This document shows, piece by piece, positions 1-7,261 of a DNA stretch of 34,795 nucleotides. This stretch comes from Bacteroidales bacterium. GTDB lineage: Bacteria > Bacteroidota > Bacteroidia > Bacteroidales > UBA932. Every line of letters begins with the position of its first letter. Position 1 is the stretch's first letter. A model generated the notes under the pieces. The model worked only from the letters and a program-made list of their open reading frames with translations, was not told where the DNA came from and made no database searches. Made by a program: the position numbers and the translations under genes. Location of the stretch: the NCBI GenBank assembly GCA_012511975.1, contig JAAZEZ010000001.1:1-34795 (forward strand), read 5' to 3'.

Positions 1-45
1 CCATATCTGCAAAGTTATAAATTTTTATCTGAAAAAAATTATCAT

Positions 46-53
46 TATATTTG
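46..53 (+). promoter_or_regulatory. Probable -7 promoter element of the first gene
   Basis: The octamer TATATTTG matches the Bacteroidota -7 consensus TAnnTTTG and lies 59 nt before the ATG at 113. No clear -33 TTTG is seen at the expected spacing, only a T-rich stretch at 21-28. The surrounding DNA is very AT-rich, so a chance match is possible. Confidence 0.4.
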
Positions 54-112
54 TATGATAAAACATTATTATTTACTAAAGAATTATTTTAACAAAAACC
101 ATTTTTATATTT

Positions 113-1753
113 ATGAGAAAAAACATCATCAATCTTATGCTCATAGCTTTCGTATCCGTAGCTATGGCTCCCTGCGGCAATCCTTCCAAAATGATTGAAG
201 CCGCTGACCAGATCAAAATCAATTGCAACCCCGAGGTTCTCGAAGTGATTGCAGGCAACATTGACGCTGTTGTTGACGTTACATTCCCTGCCGAATACTT
301 CCATCCGAAGGCAATTCTTGAGGTGATTCCCGTATTGGTTTACAGTGGCGGACAGGTTGAGGGTAAGCCTTTTGTATATCAGGGCGAGAAGATTACCGAT
401 AATTATAAACTCGTAACCGAGGATGGTGCGACCATAAGCGAACGCATTCATTTTGAATATGTTCCCGGCATGGAAAAATCACAGCTCGTAGCTCGCGCAA
501 AAGTTTTCTTCAAAGGCAAAGAATTCCCCTTCCCCGCTGACATCAAGATTGCTGACGGTGCCAACACCACCTATATGCTCGTAGAAACTGACGGTGCATA
601 CGAGATGATGAAGGACAACTATCAGGAAGTAATTCCCGAGACTGAAGAGGCACAGATTCTCTATCTTGTAAATAGCGCAACCGTACGCCCTTCACAGCTC
701 AGAAGTGACGACATCAAGAACTTTGAGCAAGCTCTCAAAGATCTTGAGCAGGACGGGCGCAGAGAGGTTTTGGGCACTAAAATTGTTGCCTACGCTTCTC
801 CTGAAGGCACTGTAGACTTCAACAACAAACTCTCTGCAAATCGTGAAAAGAGCGCAGAAAAAGCATTCAATAGATTTGCCAAGAAACTCGAAACAGGCGA
901 AGTAAGCACCAAGAGTCTTGGTGAGGACTGGGAAGGATTCCAGGAACTTGTAAAGAACTCCAACATTGAGGACAAAGAGCTTATCCTCCGTGTTCTTTCA
1001 ATGTACAGTGACTCTAACGTACGCGAAAGAGAGATCAGAAATATGTCTCAGGTATATAAGACTCTTGCAGAGACTGTTCTTCCCGAACTTCGCCGTGCAA
1101 GATTCATCACCGACATTGAGTACACCAACTATACTGCTGACGAGCTCAAAGAGCTTGTAGAGACCAACATTGATGCTCTCGATGAAGAAGCTCTACTCCG
1201 CGTAGCTACCCTGACAAGAGATAATGACGCAAAAATTGATATCTACAACAAGGCTATTAAAGAATTTGACAGCGACCGCGCGAAATACAACGCAGCTTGC
1301 GTCAACCTCAACCTTGGAAATAATAGCGCAGCTAAATCTCTTCTCGGAAAGATGAACAACAAGAACTGCTACTATAAGAATGCAATGGGCGTTATCGCTA
1401 TGCGCGAAGGCGACTATGCAGAGGCAATGAAATGGTTCACAGAGACACACCGTCCTCAGGGCAAGATCAATGCAGCAGTTATTGATATTCTCGAAGGCAG
1501 ATACAAAGAGGCTCTCAACAAACTTGAGGGTACAGGCGACCACAATGAGCCCCTTGCTCACATCCTCAACGGACAGCCTGAAAAGGCAGTCGTAACTTGC
1601 AAATGTCCTCATGCTTCTTACCTCAAGGCTGTTATTGCAGCACGTAAGGGCGACGCTGAGACCTGCAAGAAAGAGCTTGAAAATGCAGCTAAGAGAGAAG
1701 ACTACGCCAAGAGAATGGTAAACGATATCGAGTTTGCAAAGATTCTCAGATAG
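113..1753 (+). CDS. Envelope protein with OmpA-like region and TPR-like C-terminal half
   Basis: 546 aa. The N-terminus (MRKNIINLMLIAFVSVAMA) is a signal peptide. Cys21 follows in an MAPC context, which is a poor lipobox, so lipidation is uncertain. Residues about 35-175 look like beta-rich domains. Residues about 180-265 resemble an OmpA C-terminal peptidoglycan-binding region: strand QILYLVNSATVRPSQL, then IVAYASPEGT and the N.KLSANREKSAEKAF helix. Residues about 360-540 are alpha-helical and TPR-like (YNAACVNLNLGNN, AMGVIAMREGDYAEAMKWF, AVIDILEGRYKEALNKL). This architecture is familiar from Bacteroidales cell-envelope proteins, probably anchored to peptidoglycan from the periplasm; the exact role is unknown. 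It stands alone, with its own promoter-like site and a strong terminator directly downstream. Start ATG chosen because it gives the signal peptide. Confidence 0.8.
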   Translation: MRKNIINLMLIAFVSVAMAPCGNPSKMIEAADQIKINCNPEVLEVIAGNIDAVVDVTFPAEYFHPKAILEVIPVLVYSGGQVEGKPFVYQGEKITDNYKLVTEDGATISERIHFEYVPGMEKSQLVARAKVFFKGKEFPFPADIKIADGANTTYMLVETDGAYEMMKDNYQEVIPETEEAQILYLVNSATVRPSQLRSDDIKNFEQALKDLEQDGRREVLGTKIVAYASPEGTVDFNNKLSANREKSAEKAFNRFAKKLETGEVSTKSLGEDWEGFQELVKNSNIEDKELILRVLSMYSDSNVREREIRNMSQVYKTLAETVLPELRRARFITDIEYTNYTADELKELVETNIDALDEEALLRVATLTRDNDAKIDIYNKAIKEFDSDRAKYNAACVNLNLGNNSAAKSLLGKMNNKNCYYKNAMGVIAMREGDYAEAMKWFTETHRPQGKINAAVIDILEGRYKEALNKLEGTGDHNEPLAHILNGQPEKAVVTCKCPHASYLKAVIAARKGDAETCKKELENAAKREDYAKRMVNDIEFAKILR

Positions 1754-1772
1754 TTAGAGTACATTCCAAACT

Positions 1773-1804
1773 AAAAAACGGGTGGCTACGGCCGCCCGTT
1801 TTTT
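1773..1804 (+). terminator. Rho-independent terminator after the OmpA/TPR gene
   Basis: Arms AAAAAACGGGTGGC (1773-1786) and GCCGCCCGTTTTTT (1791-1804) pair along their full length with one G-T wobble around a TACG loop. The T run follows the GC stem, and an A run precedes it, so it could also act on the other strand. It starts 20 nt after the stop at 1753. Confidence 0.9.
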
Positions 1805-1812
1805 GTTTGGAG

Positions 1813-1840
1813 GTGCGGGGTGCGGGTTGCGGGGTGCGCG
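1813..1840. repeat. Heptanucleotide repeat tract A (4 units)
   Basis: Four units in 7-nt register: gtgcggg (1813), gtgcggg (1820), ttgcggg (1827), gtgcgcg (1834). The reverse complement (CCCGCAC/CCCGCAA) is the same unit as in the tracts at 3351-3399 and 12268-12344. It lies just after the terminator of the first gene and is G-rich on that gene's sense strand. Confidence 0.75.
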
Positions 1841-1851
1841 GCCAAATAGAT

Positions 1852-1909
1852 AATTATCCGCAGCATGTTGAGGATAAATAGTAAATTATCCGCAGTATGT
1901 TGAGGATAA
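1852..1909 (+). promoter_or_regulatory. Duplicated dyad site (possible operator) upstream of the DUF4143 ATPase
   Basis: A 26-bp sequence occurs twice, at 1852-1877 and 1884-1909, with a 32-bp period and one difference (c1864/t1896). Each copy is itself a dyad: TTATCCGCA, six bases, then TGAGGATAA, whose complement reads TTATCCTCA. The right half of the second copy reaches the expected -33 region of the promoter at 1925-1932, as an operator would. The half-sites are one base from the DnaA-box consensus TTATCCACA. Function is inferred from position only. Confidence 0.65.
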
Positions 1910-1924
1910 TTAAAGTTTTATCAC

Positions 1925-1932
1925 TACCTTTG
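1925..1932 (+). promoter_or_regulatory. Probable -7 promoter element of the DUF4143 ATPase
   Basis: TACCTTTG matches TAnnTTTG, 25 nt before the ATG at 1958. A TTG at 1900-1902, 22 nt upstream and inside the second dyad repeat, could serve as the -33 element. Confidence 0.55.
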
Positions 1933-1957
1933 TGGTGGATTTCTAAAAAACCATAAT

Positions 1958-3232
1958 ATGAACGACACGCTTATACGATTAAACCGACACTGGAATTTAG
2001 GTAAATATAATGGCTTACATGACCGCGAGCTATTGTCCGGACTGATAAAAAAATTGGTTCTTCCACATATTCACGTGCTCACCGGAATACGTCGCAGCGG
2101 AAAGTCATCACTATTTCAGTTGATTATAAACCATCTGATGGATGAAGGAGTCAATCCGCGCGAAATATTGACTCTCAACATGGACGAGCCGATCTTTACG
2201 CCTGTTTGGAGTAATCCTGCAGAAATATATGGTCTTATAGAGCAAGCCGAGGTACTTACCGGCACAAAAGTGACCTATTTGTTTTTAGACGAGGTACAGC
2301 AGGTTAGCAATTGGGAGCTATTTGTAAAGGGCGCTTACGATACTAAGCGCTTCAAAAAAATATATGTTACCGGCTCTACTTCCGATTTGTTGCAACAACA
2401 GTTTGCCACATTGCTATCCGGTCGGTATGTTTCCGATGTAGTGCGTCCCCTCTCGCTAAAAGAAATCTTTTTCATAAATGGAATAACCGACTTACTTACA
2501 GTAAACGCACAAAAGAGCGAAGTGCTGAGTCTTCTCAACAAATATCTCATTTTTGGCGGATTCCCGGAAATAGCCAACAGAGAACTTCCCGATGATTTAA
2601 AGATCGAGCTGCTGCAAAGCTATTACGACTCAATTGTACTGAAAGATTGTATAGCTTATAACGGCGTACGCGATACAGGAGCATTTTACAGAACCATGCA
2701 TTACCTGCTTACCAACACAGCAACTCGCTACCGATACAGTACTCTCAGTAAGGCACTCGGCAACAGCGAAAACACTATAAAAAAATATATTGAATATGCT
2801 GAACAAGCTTATGTGTTAAATGAGATAAGCAACTTTTCATTTTCCGCAAAAGAAAATGCGCGTCCGGAACGGAAAACATATAGTGCTGACAACGGACTGA
2901 TTTCTGCCGTTGGGGTAAGCTTTTCGCCAAATTCGGAAAAATTGCTCGAAAACGTTGTATATAACCAACTCATACATGCTAAATACGAAGATGTTGCCTT
3001 CGTTCGCACATCAGAAGAGTGCGATTTCATTGCTCGCCGGGATGGAATATGGAATGCATTTCAGGTTTGTTACGATTTAGATAGTACAAACCGTGAACGT
3101 GAATTATCCGGCTTTGAAGTAATTGACCCACAACTAAAAGTCTCTTCAAAAACCATTATAACCTACAATCAGAAAGATCGAATAGATGACATAGAGGTTG
3201 TTCCTCTCTATGAATGGATCTTCAAGGTATAG
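1958..3232 (+). CDS. AAA-type ATPase with DUF4143 C-terminal domain
   Basis: 424 aa, typical full length for the family. Residues 43-51 (GIRRSGKSS) form the Walker A loop; 107-115 (YLFLDEVQQ) is Walker B; a sensor-like strand YVTGSTSDLL is at 136-145. The middle contains the LSLKEIFF and KYLIFGGFPEI signatures that precede DUF4143. The C-terminal part (ECDFIARRDGIWNAFQVCYD, about residues 350-372) resembles the PD-(D/E)XK-like fold reported for these proteins. Proteins of this class are common in Bacteroidota and archaea, often in many copies; their role is poorly known. The gene looks more AT-rich than its neighbours and is bordered by repeats on both sides, which would fit horizontal gain. 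It is monocistronic, with its own promoter and a duplicated dyad site upstream. Confidence 0.85.
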   Translation: MNDTLIRLNRHWNLGKYNGLHDRELLSGLIKKLVLPHIHVLTGIRRSGKSSLFQLIINHLMDEGVNPREILTLNMDEPIFTPVWSNPAEIYGLIEQAEVLTGTKVTYLFLDEVQQVSNWELFVKGAYDTKRFKKIYVTGSTSDLLQQQFATLLSGRYVSDVVRPLSLKEIFFINGITDLLTVNAQKSEVLSLLNKYLIFGGFPEIANRELPDDLKIELLQSYYDSIVLKDCIAYNGVRDTGAFYRTMHYLLTNTATRYRYSTLSKALGNSENTIKKYIEYAEQAYVLNEISNFSFSAKENARPERKTYSADNGLISAVGVSFSPNSEKLLENVVYNQLIHAKYEDVAFVRTSEECDFIARRDGIWNAFQVCYDLDSTNRERELSGFEVIDPQLKVSSKTIITYNQKDRIDDIEVVPLYEWIFKV

Positions 3233-3259
3233 GCCGTTGGTTGTTAGCCGTTAGCTGTT
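3232..3259. repeat. Heptanucleotide repeat tract B (4 units)
   Basis: Degenerate 7-nt register RGYYGTT: ggccgtt (3232), ggttgtt (3239), agccgtt (3246), agctgtt (3253). The first unit begins with the last base of the ATPase stop codon. G-rich on the sense strand of that gene, as in tract A. Confidence 0.6.
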
Positions 3260-3301
3260 GACTTATAAAATGCTATGGATAACGGGCATTAGTGCTAAAA
3301 A

Positions 3302-3349
3302 TGTGGAAAATTTCACATTTTTGGTACCAAAAATGTGATTTTTACCACA
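3302..3349. repeat. 48-bp imperfect palindrome between convergent genes; possible two-way terminator
   Basis: Bases 3314-3337 are a perfect 24-bp palindrome centred on GGTACC, with arms reading CACATTTTT and AAAAATGTG. Including the flanks, 3302-3349 pairs almost throughout, with three mismatched pairs. An additional copy of AAAAATGTG at 3297-3305 allows an alternative hairpin with 3314-3322. It lies between the stop of the DUF4143 ATPase and the stop of the symporter gene. A two-way terminator or a protein-binding site are both possible; the stem is AT-rich, unlike a classical terminator. Confidence 0.7.
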
Positions 3350-3350
3350 C

Positions 3351-3399
3351 CCTGCACCCCGTAACCTACAACACGCAACCTGCAACTCGTAACCCGCAC
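3351..3399. repeat. Heptanucleotide repeat tract C (7 units)
   Basis: Seven consecutive 7-nt units: cctgcac, cccgtaa, cctacaa, cacgcaa, cctgcaa, ctcgtaa, cccgcac. The tract ends three bases before the stop codon of the minus-strand symporter (3403-3405). Read on the symporter's sense strand it is G-rich and follows the stop, the same arrangement as tracts A, B and D. Confidence 0.75.
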
Positions 3400-3402
3400 C
3401 AC

Positions 3403-4770
3403 TTATCCAAATATCATTATCACCAAAATAGTTACCGGAGCGACAAAACGGATGATAAAGAATGTGGTCTCCGTAAACCATTTAGGAAATTTGATAGTAC
3501 CGCTATTGGTGAGTTCATCCATCACATTGGCCTTGCCCAGCCTCCAACCCACAAAGATTACAACCAGAAGGCCGCACGTAGTCAGGAAAAAGTCGGAAGA
3601 AAGGGTGTCAAAGAGATCAAAGAAAGTCTTCCCAAATATCTTGACATCTGAAAGCACTCCCATAGAGAGAGAAGCGAGACATCCTGTTACAAGGAAAATT
3701 GAAGAACCGATGATCACGGCCGTAGTACGCTTCATATTGAACTCCTCTTTGAGATATGCCACAACCACCTCAAGCAAAGAAATGGAGGAGGTCAGGGCCG
3801 CGATAATAAGTACAAAGAAAAAGATAATGGCGAGAATGCCTCCCAGCGGCATTTGAGCAAAAATTTTCGGCAATGTAATGAATACCAGACCTGGGCCCTC
3901 TCCCGGGCTTATTCCGAATGCAAACACCGCCGGCATGATGGCACAGCCTGCAATGATGGCAAAAGTGGTGTCGGCAATTGCCGTATACGCGGATAATTTG
4001 ACTATATTTTTGCTTTTTTTCACATAAGAAGCATAGGTCATTATAGTGCCGCAACCTATGGAAAGCGAGAAAAATGCCTGTCCCAGCGCAGCAAGCAGGG
4101 TATTAAAAGTCACTTTGGAAAAATCGGGCTTGAAAAGATAATTGATTCCCTCTTTTGATCCCTCAAGAGTAACCGAACGTATTGCAATGATGATAATCAT
4201 AACAAAAAGCATCGGCATCATCATTTTGGTATATTTCTCTATACCCTTTTCTATCCCGGCAATCACCACAAGAGCTGTCAAAAGCAGAAACACCACATGC
4301 CAAATAAGAGGCTTTATAGGAGATGAAACAAAATCACTGAACATAGTGTCAAGATTGCCTCCGGCTTCTCGGGTAAAATCAAACGTAATAGCTTTGACCA
4401 GATACTCTATCGACCATCCTCCCACAACGCTGTAAAACGACAGGATGCAGAGAGATGAAAGTACCGCAAAAATACCCACAATCCCCCATTTGGAACCGGG
4501 TGCGAGCACCTTGAAGGCACCAAAAACATTTCTCTGGCTTCTGCGTCCGATAATAAATTCGGAATACATTATCGGAAGACAGAGGATGAAAACGAAACCA
4601 ATGTAAATAAAGATGAAAGCTGCGCCGCCATTTTCTCCAACGTGATATGGAAACCTCCAGAGATTGCCCAGCCCGATGGCGGAACCGGCCAACGCAACAA
4701 GTACTCCGAATGAACTAGTAAACGAGTCGCGTCCGGAAGCACTTGGTGACTGTGATTTTTTAGCACTCAT
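3403..4770 (-). CDS. Sodium-dependent symporter of the neurotransmitter:sodium symporter (SNF) family
   Basis: 455 aa, about 11-12 membrane segments, as usual for bacterial SNF proteins of the LeuT fold. The first segment carries the family signature GSAIGLGNLWRFPY (about residues 29-42), whose backbone shapes the sodium and substrate sites in LeuT. Further signatures are NGGAAF, the ALGQAFFSLSIGCGTIMTYASY helix and TSSISLLEVVVAY. It would import an amino acid or related organic solute with sodium; the substrate cannot be told from sequence. The short N-terminus is hydrophilic ([14 protein letters not shown]). It is the last gene of the endonuclease-thyA-folA chain: its ATG lies inside the folA end, overlapping by 11 nt, which implies coupled translation. 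Confidence 0.9.
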   Translation of the reverse strand: MSAKKSQSPSASGRDSFTSSFGVLVALAGSAIGLGNLWRFPYHVGENGGAAFIFIYIGFVFILCLPIMYSEFIIGRRSQRNVFGAFKVLAPGSKWGIVGIFAVLSSLCILSFYSVVGGWSIEYLVKAITFDFTREAGGNLDTMFSDFVSSPIKPLIWHVVFLLLTALVVIAGIEKGIEKYTKMMMPMLFVMIIIIAIRSVTLEGSKEGINYLFKPDFSKVTFNTLLAALGQAFFSLSIGCGTIMTYASYVKKSKNIVKLSAYTAIADTTFAIIAGCAIMPAVFAFGISPGEGPGLVFITLPKIFAQMPLGGILAIIFFFVLIIAALTSSISLLEVVVAYLKEEFNMKRTTAVIIGSSIFLVTGCLASLSMGVLSDVKIFGKTFFDLFDTLSSDFFLTTCGLLVVIFVGWRLGKANVMDELTNSGTIKFPKWFTETTFFIIRFVAPVTILVIMIFG

Positions 4771-5368
4771 ATATCAAAAATTCGTAGTTTAAACCTGATT
4801 TTTCATCCATAGCAATGCCGCTGCGAGTGACAATATACCATTTTTCCGGATCAAGATCCGGGAAAAAGATGTCAGCTTCGGGTACCGATGTATAGACCCA
4901 GGTCAGATAGATCCTTGAAGCCTTCTCCATCGCCTGGCGATAAATATTGCCTCCGCCAATCACAAATATCTCGTTCTGTCCCGTCTCAAGAGCAATAGTC
5001 TGCGCAAGATCAAGCGCACTTTCCAAAGAGCGCACATAATGGACCCGGAAAGTCGGTGAGGACTGTGAAACCCGTAAGGCCTCTGATGCCTGCGAATCCT
5101 CCGGAGCCTGTGGAGCTTCAAAAGTCCCGAGATCTCGCTGATTATCCGCTGAAAGCGTCCGGCTGATTACGATATTATCCCTTCCAGGAAGAGGCTTGCT
5201 ACCGAGGGACTCCCAGGTCTTGCGCCCCATTATGACACATTTACCGAAGGTAACCCGCTTAAAATACTTCAGATCATCGGAAATATGCCAGGGCATGGTG
5301 TTACCTTTGCCAATGGCACCATCCGTTGCAACAGCGGCAATAAGGGATATGATGGGCACTGCACTCAT
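4760..5368 (-). CDS. folA: Dihydrofolate reductase with low-complexity insertion
   Basis: 202 aa against about 160 for common bacterial DHFR. It reduces dihydrofolate to tetrahydrofolate with NADPH, regenerating the cofactor used up by ThyA. Visible signatures: [21 protein letters not shown] near the N-terminus, where Asp32 aligns with catalytic Asp27 of E. coli; [20 protein letters not shown]; and the nucleotide-binding segment [12 protein letters not shown] (about 135-146). Extra length comes from a stretch rich in Gln, Ser, Ala and Glu at about residues 72-106 ([13 protein letters not shown]), in the surface loop after the ISR strand where most family members have around ten residues. The start ATG overlaps the thyA stop in an ATGA, and the gene end overlaps the symporter start. 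Confidence 0.95.
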   Translation of the reverse strand: MSAVPIISLIAAVATDGAIGKGNTMPWHISDDLKYFKRVTFGKCVIMGRKTWESLGSKPLPGRDNIVISRTLSADNQRDLGTFEAPQAPEDSQASEALRVSQSSPTFRVHYVRSLESALDLAQTIALETGQNEIFVIGGGNIYRQAMEKASRIYLTWVYTSVPEADIFFPDLDPEKWYIVTRSGIAMDEKSGLNYEFLIYEC

Positions 5369-6159
5369 ACGGCGATGGGGGCTTTTATACCCGGGTAAGG
5401 ATCGTATCCTTCAAGAGTGAAGTCCTCATACTCAAAGCTGAAGAGATCCTTCTTGTCGGGGTTAATGATCATTCGGGGGAGCGGGCGCGGCTCGCGGGAG
5501 AGCTGGAGAGCTACCTGCTCAAAATGATTGCGGTAGATATGGGCATCGCCAAAGGTGTGGATAAATTCACCCGGGCTATAGCCGCATACCTGAGCTAACA
5601 TCATGGTCAAAAGTGAATAAGAAGCAATATTGAATGGAACCCCAAGGAATACATCTGCACTGCGTTGATAGAGTTGACATGAGAGTTTGCCTTCCGCTAC
5701 ATAGAACTGAAATAGTGCATGACACGGCGGAAGAGCCATTTTTTTTACCTCTGCTACATTCCAAGCCGACACAATATGACGACGCGAGTCGGGATTGTTT
5801 TTAAGAGATTCGACAAGTGCAGCCAGCTGATCGATAGTCTCTCCGTCAGGAGTGGGCCAGCTGCGCCATTGGTGACCGTAGATGGGTCCCAGATTACCGT
5901 TGTCATCAGCCCATTCGTCCCATATGGTCACTCCGTGTTCGTTAAGATAGCGGATGTTTGTATCTCCTGCTATAAACCACAGCAGTTCGTAGATAATCGA
6001 TCTGAGATGAAGTTTTTTGGTGGTAAGCACCGGAAAGCCCTGGTTGAGGTCAAAACGCATTTGATAACCGAAAACACTCCTGGTGCCGGTACCGGTGCGA
6101 TCGCTCTTGTCGGTACCGTTGTGCATTATATGGTTGAGCAGGTCAAGATACTGTTTCAT
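5365..6159 (-). CDS. thyA: Thymidylate synthase
   Basis: 264 aa, the same length as the E. coli enzyme. It methylates dUMP to dTMP using methylenetetrahydrofolate and releases dihydrofolate. Landmarks: [15 protein letters not shown] (about residues 17-31, phosphate-binding Arg), [21 protein letters not shown], and the active-site Cys146 in [28 protein letters not shown] and [18 protein letters not shown] complete the family pattern. It overlaps the upstream endonuclease-like gene and the downstream folA gene by 4 nt each (ATGA), so translation of the three is probably coupled. Pairing with folA is functionally direct. Confidence 0.98.
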   Translation of the reverse strand: MKQYLDLLNHIMHNGTDKSDRTGTGTRSVFGYQMRFDLNQGFPVLTTKKLHLRSIIYELLWFIAGDTNIRYLNEHGVTIWDEWADDNGNLGPIYGHQWRSWPTPDGETIDQLAALVESLKNNPDSRRHIVSAWNVAEVKKMALPPCHALFQFYVAEGKLSCQLYQRSADVFLGVPFNIASYSLLTMMLAQVCGYSPGEFIHTFGDAHIYRNHFEQVALQLSREPRPLPRMIINPDKKDLFSFEYEDFTLEGYDPYPGIKAPIAV

Positions 6160-7178
6160 TGTGCAAATATATGCAATTTTCGCTGCAATCGCAGCAAAAT
6201 CGGAAGGTGGTCACTCACTCCTCCGTTGTATCGCGGTCCGATGTATGTGCGCCTGGGCTTTTGCCCAAGAAACTCTCTATCTTCCTCAAGTAAAAAGGCA
6301 GGAGCAAAGATGCGCATCATAGTACCGTCATTCCAGCGCATCAACATTCCGGAAAGATTTTCCGAAAGGAAAAATTGATCTATAAGCTCCCACACACCCT
6401 TATATTTGATAGAACCCAACCCCTTGGCCGCCAAATCGGCAGCCGGAACGTAGAACTCCATTTCTTTCGAAAAATCGACCAGAATCTGTGAATCCGGAGT
6501 GTCGTTAAAATCGCCCATTATTAAAATTTCCGCCTCAGGCGAAATGATTCTCACCGAATCCACCGCCTCCCGCAAGGCATTTGCAGCAGTCATTCTGCGC
6601 GAAGAAAGCTTCGAATCGTCGCTCAACCTTGAGGGCCAATGGTTGACAAAGATATGGAGCGTATCCATACTCCCCTCTCCTTGAAGCGGAATGCCACAGA
6701 CATACAAAATATCGCGGGTCGTAGAGCTGTCGGGGAGAGAAACAGTCACAGCTCTTGAGTTCAATACTTTAAACCGCTCCTTACGATAAAGCAGCGCTAC
6801 ATCTATACCTCGCACATCCGGCGAATCATAGTGCACCATATCGTATTCCAAACGCACAAGATGTGTCTGCTTAACCAGCTGGCGAAGCACCATCCTATTT
6901 TCCACCTCACATAATCCTATCAAATCCGGCCATCCCCCAAGCTCCTCCGCCGAAGAGGCTATTACCTTGGCAATTGCGTTGCGCTTGCGCAAAAAACGCT
7001 TCCATGACCATCTGTAGCGACCCCCATAGATAAAATCCTCATCATTTGTTTTTTCATCGTCAAAGGGGTCGAAATAGTTTTCGACATTCCAAAACATCAC
7101 TCTGATTTCCTCTTCCTGGAGCGGCTCCTGAAACGGAACTGCAAAAATGAGCAGAATGCTCAAAAACAACCCTCTCAT
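6156..7178 (-). CDS. Secreted endonuclease/exonuclease/phosphatase (EEP) family protein
   Basis: 340 aa from the chosen ATG. A short hydrophobic N-terminus ([17 protein letters not shown]) looks like a signal peptide. The EEP fold residues are in order: FWNVENYFD with Asn31, CEVEN with Glu91, [16 protein letters not shown] with His180, GDFND with Asp223 and Asn225, WELIDQFF with Asp267, and SDHLPI with Asp323-His324. All metal and catalytic positions are therefore intact, so a metal-dependent phosphodiesterase or nuclease is likely; the substrate is unknown. The ATG is preceded by a strong Shine-Dalgarno AAGGAGGT, rare in this phylum. A GTG one codon upstream (7181) is less well spaced. First gene of a unit with thyA, folA and the symporter. 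Confidence 0.85.
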   Translation of the reverse strand: MRGLFLSILLIFAVPFQEPLQEEEIRVMFWNVENYFDPFDDEKTNDEDFIYGGRYRWSWKRFLRKRNAIAKVIASSAEELGGWPDLIGLCEVENRMVLRQLVKQTHLVRLEYDMVHYDSPDVRGIDVALLYRKERFKVLNSRAVTVSLPDSSTTRDILYVCGIPLQGEGSMDTLHIFVNHWPSRLSDDSKLSSRRMTAANALREAVDSVRIISPEAEILIMGDFNDTPDSQILVDFSKEMEFYVPAADLAAKGLGSIKYKGVWELIDQFFLSENLSGMLMRWNDGTMMRIFAPAFLLEEDREFLGQKPRRTYIGPRYNGGVSDHLPILLRLQRKLHIFAQ

Positions 7179-7183
7179 CACAT

Positions 7184-7191
7184 ACCTCCTT
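7184..7191 (-). promoter_or_regulatory. Strong Shine-Dalgarno site of the EEP-family gene
   Basis: On the minus strand AAGGAGGT ends 5 nt before the ATG at 7178. Most genes in this window show no such site, so this one helps to fix the start and may mark high initiation efficiency. Confidence 0.7.
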
Positions 7192-7221
7192 GTTTGAGCG
7201 CCAAGATAAACAAATAATTAC

Positions 7222-7229
7222 TACTTTTG
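7222..7229 (+). promoter_or_regulatory. Probable -7 promoter element of ychF
   Basis: TACTTTTG matches TAnnTTTG, 32 nt before the ATG at 7262. A TTTG at 7193-7196 is 25 nt upstream, longer than the usual 19-21, so the -33 element is unsure. Confidence 0.5.
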
Positions 7230-7261
7230 TGGTTTGGATTAATAATACTTAAATTTTATTC

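Noticed and set aside
1852-1909. Possible replication origin because of DnaA-box-like sites
   Set aside because: No dnaA, no AT-rich unwinding tract with box cluster, and all four boxes deviate from consensus by one base; operator is simpler.
3292-3651. Plus-strand open frame across palindrome, heptads and the symporter end
   Set aside because: It translates repeat DNA and the antisense of a conserved transporter; no protein family seen.
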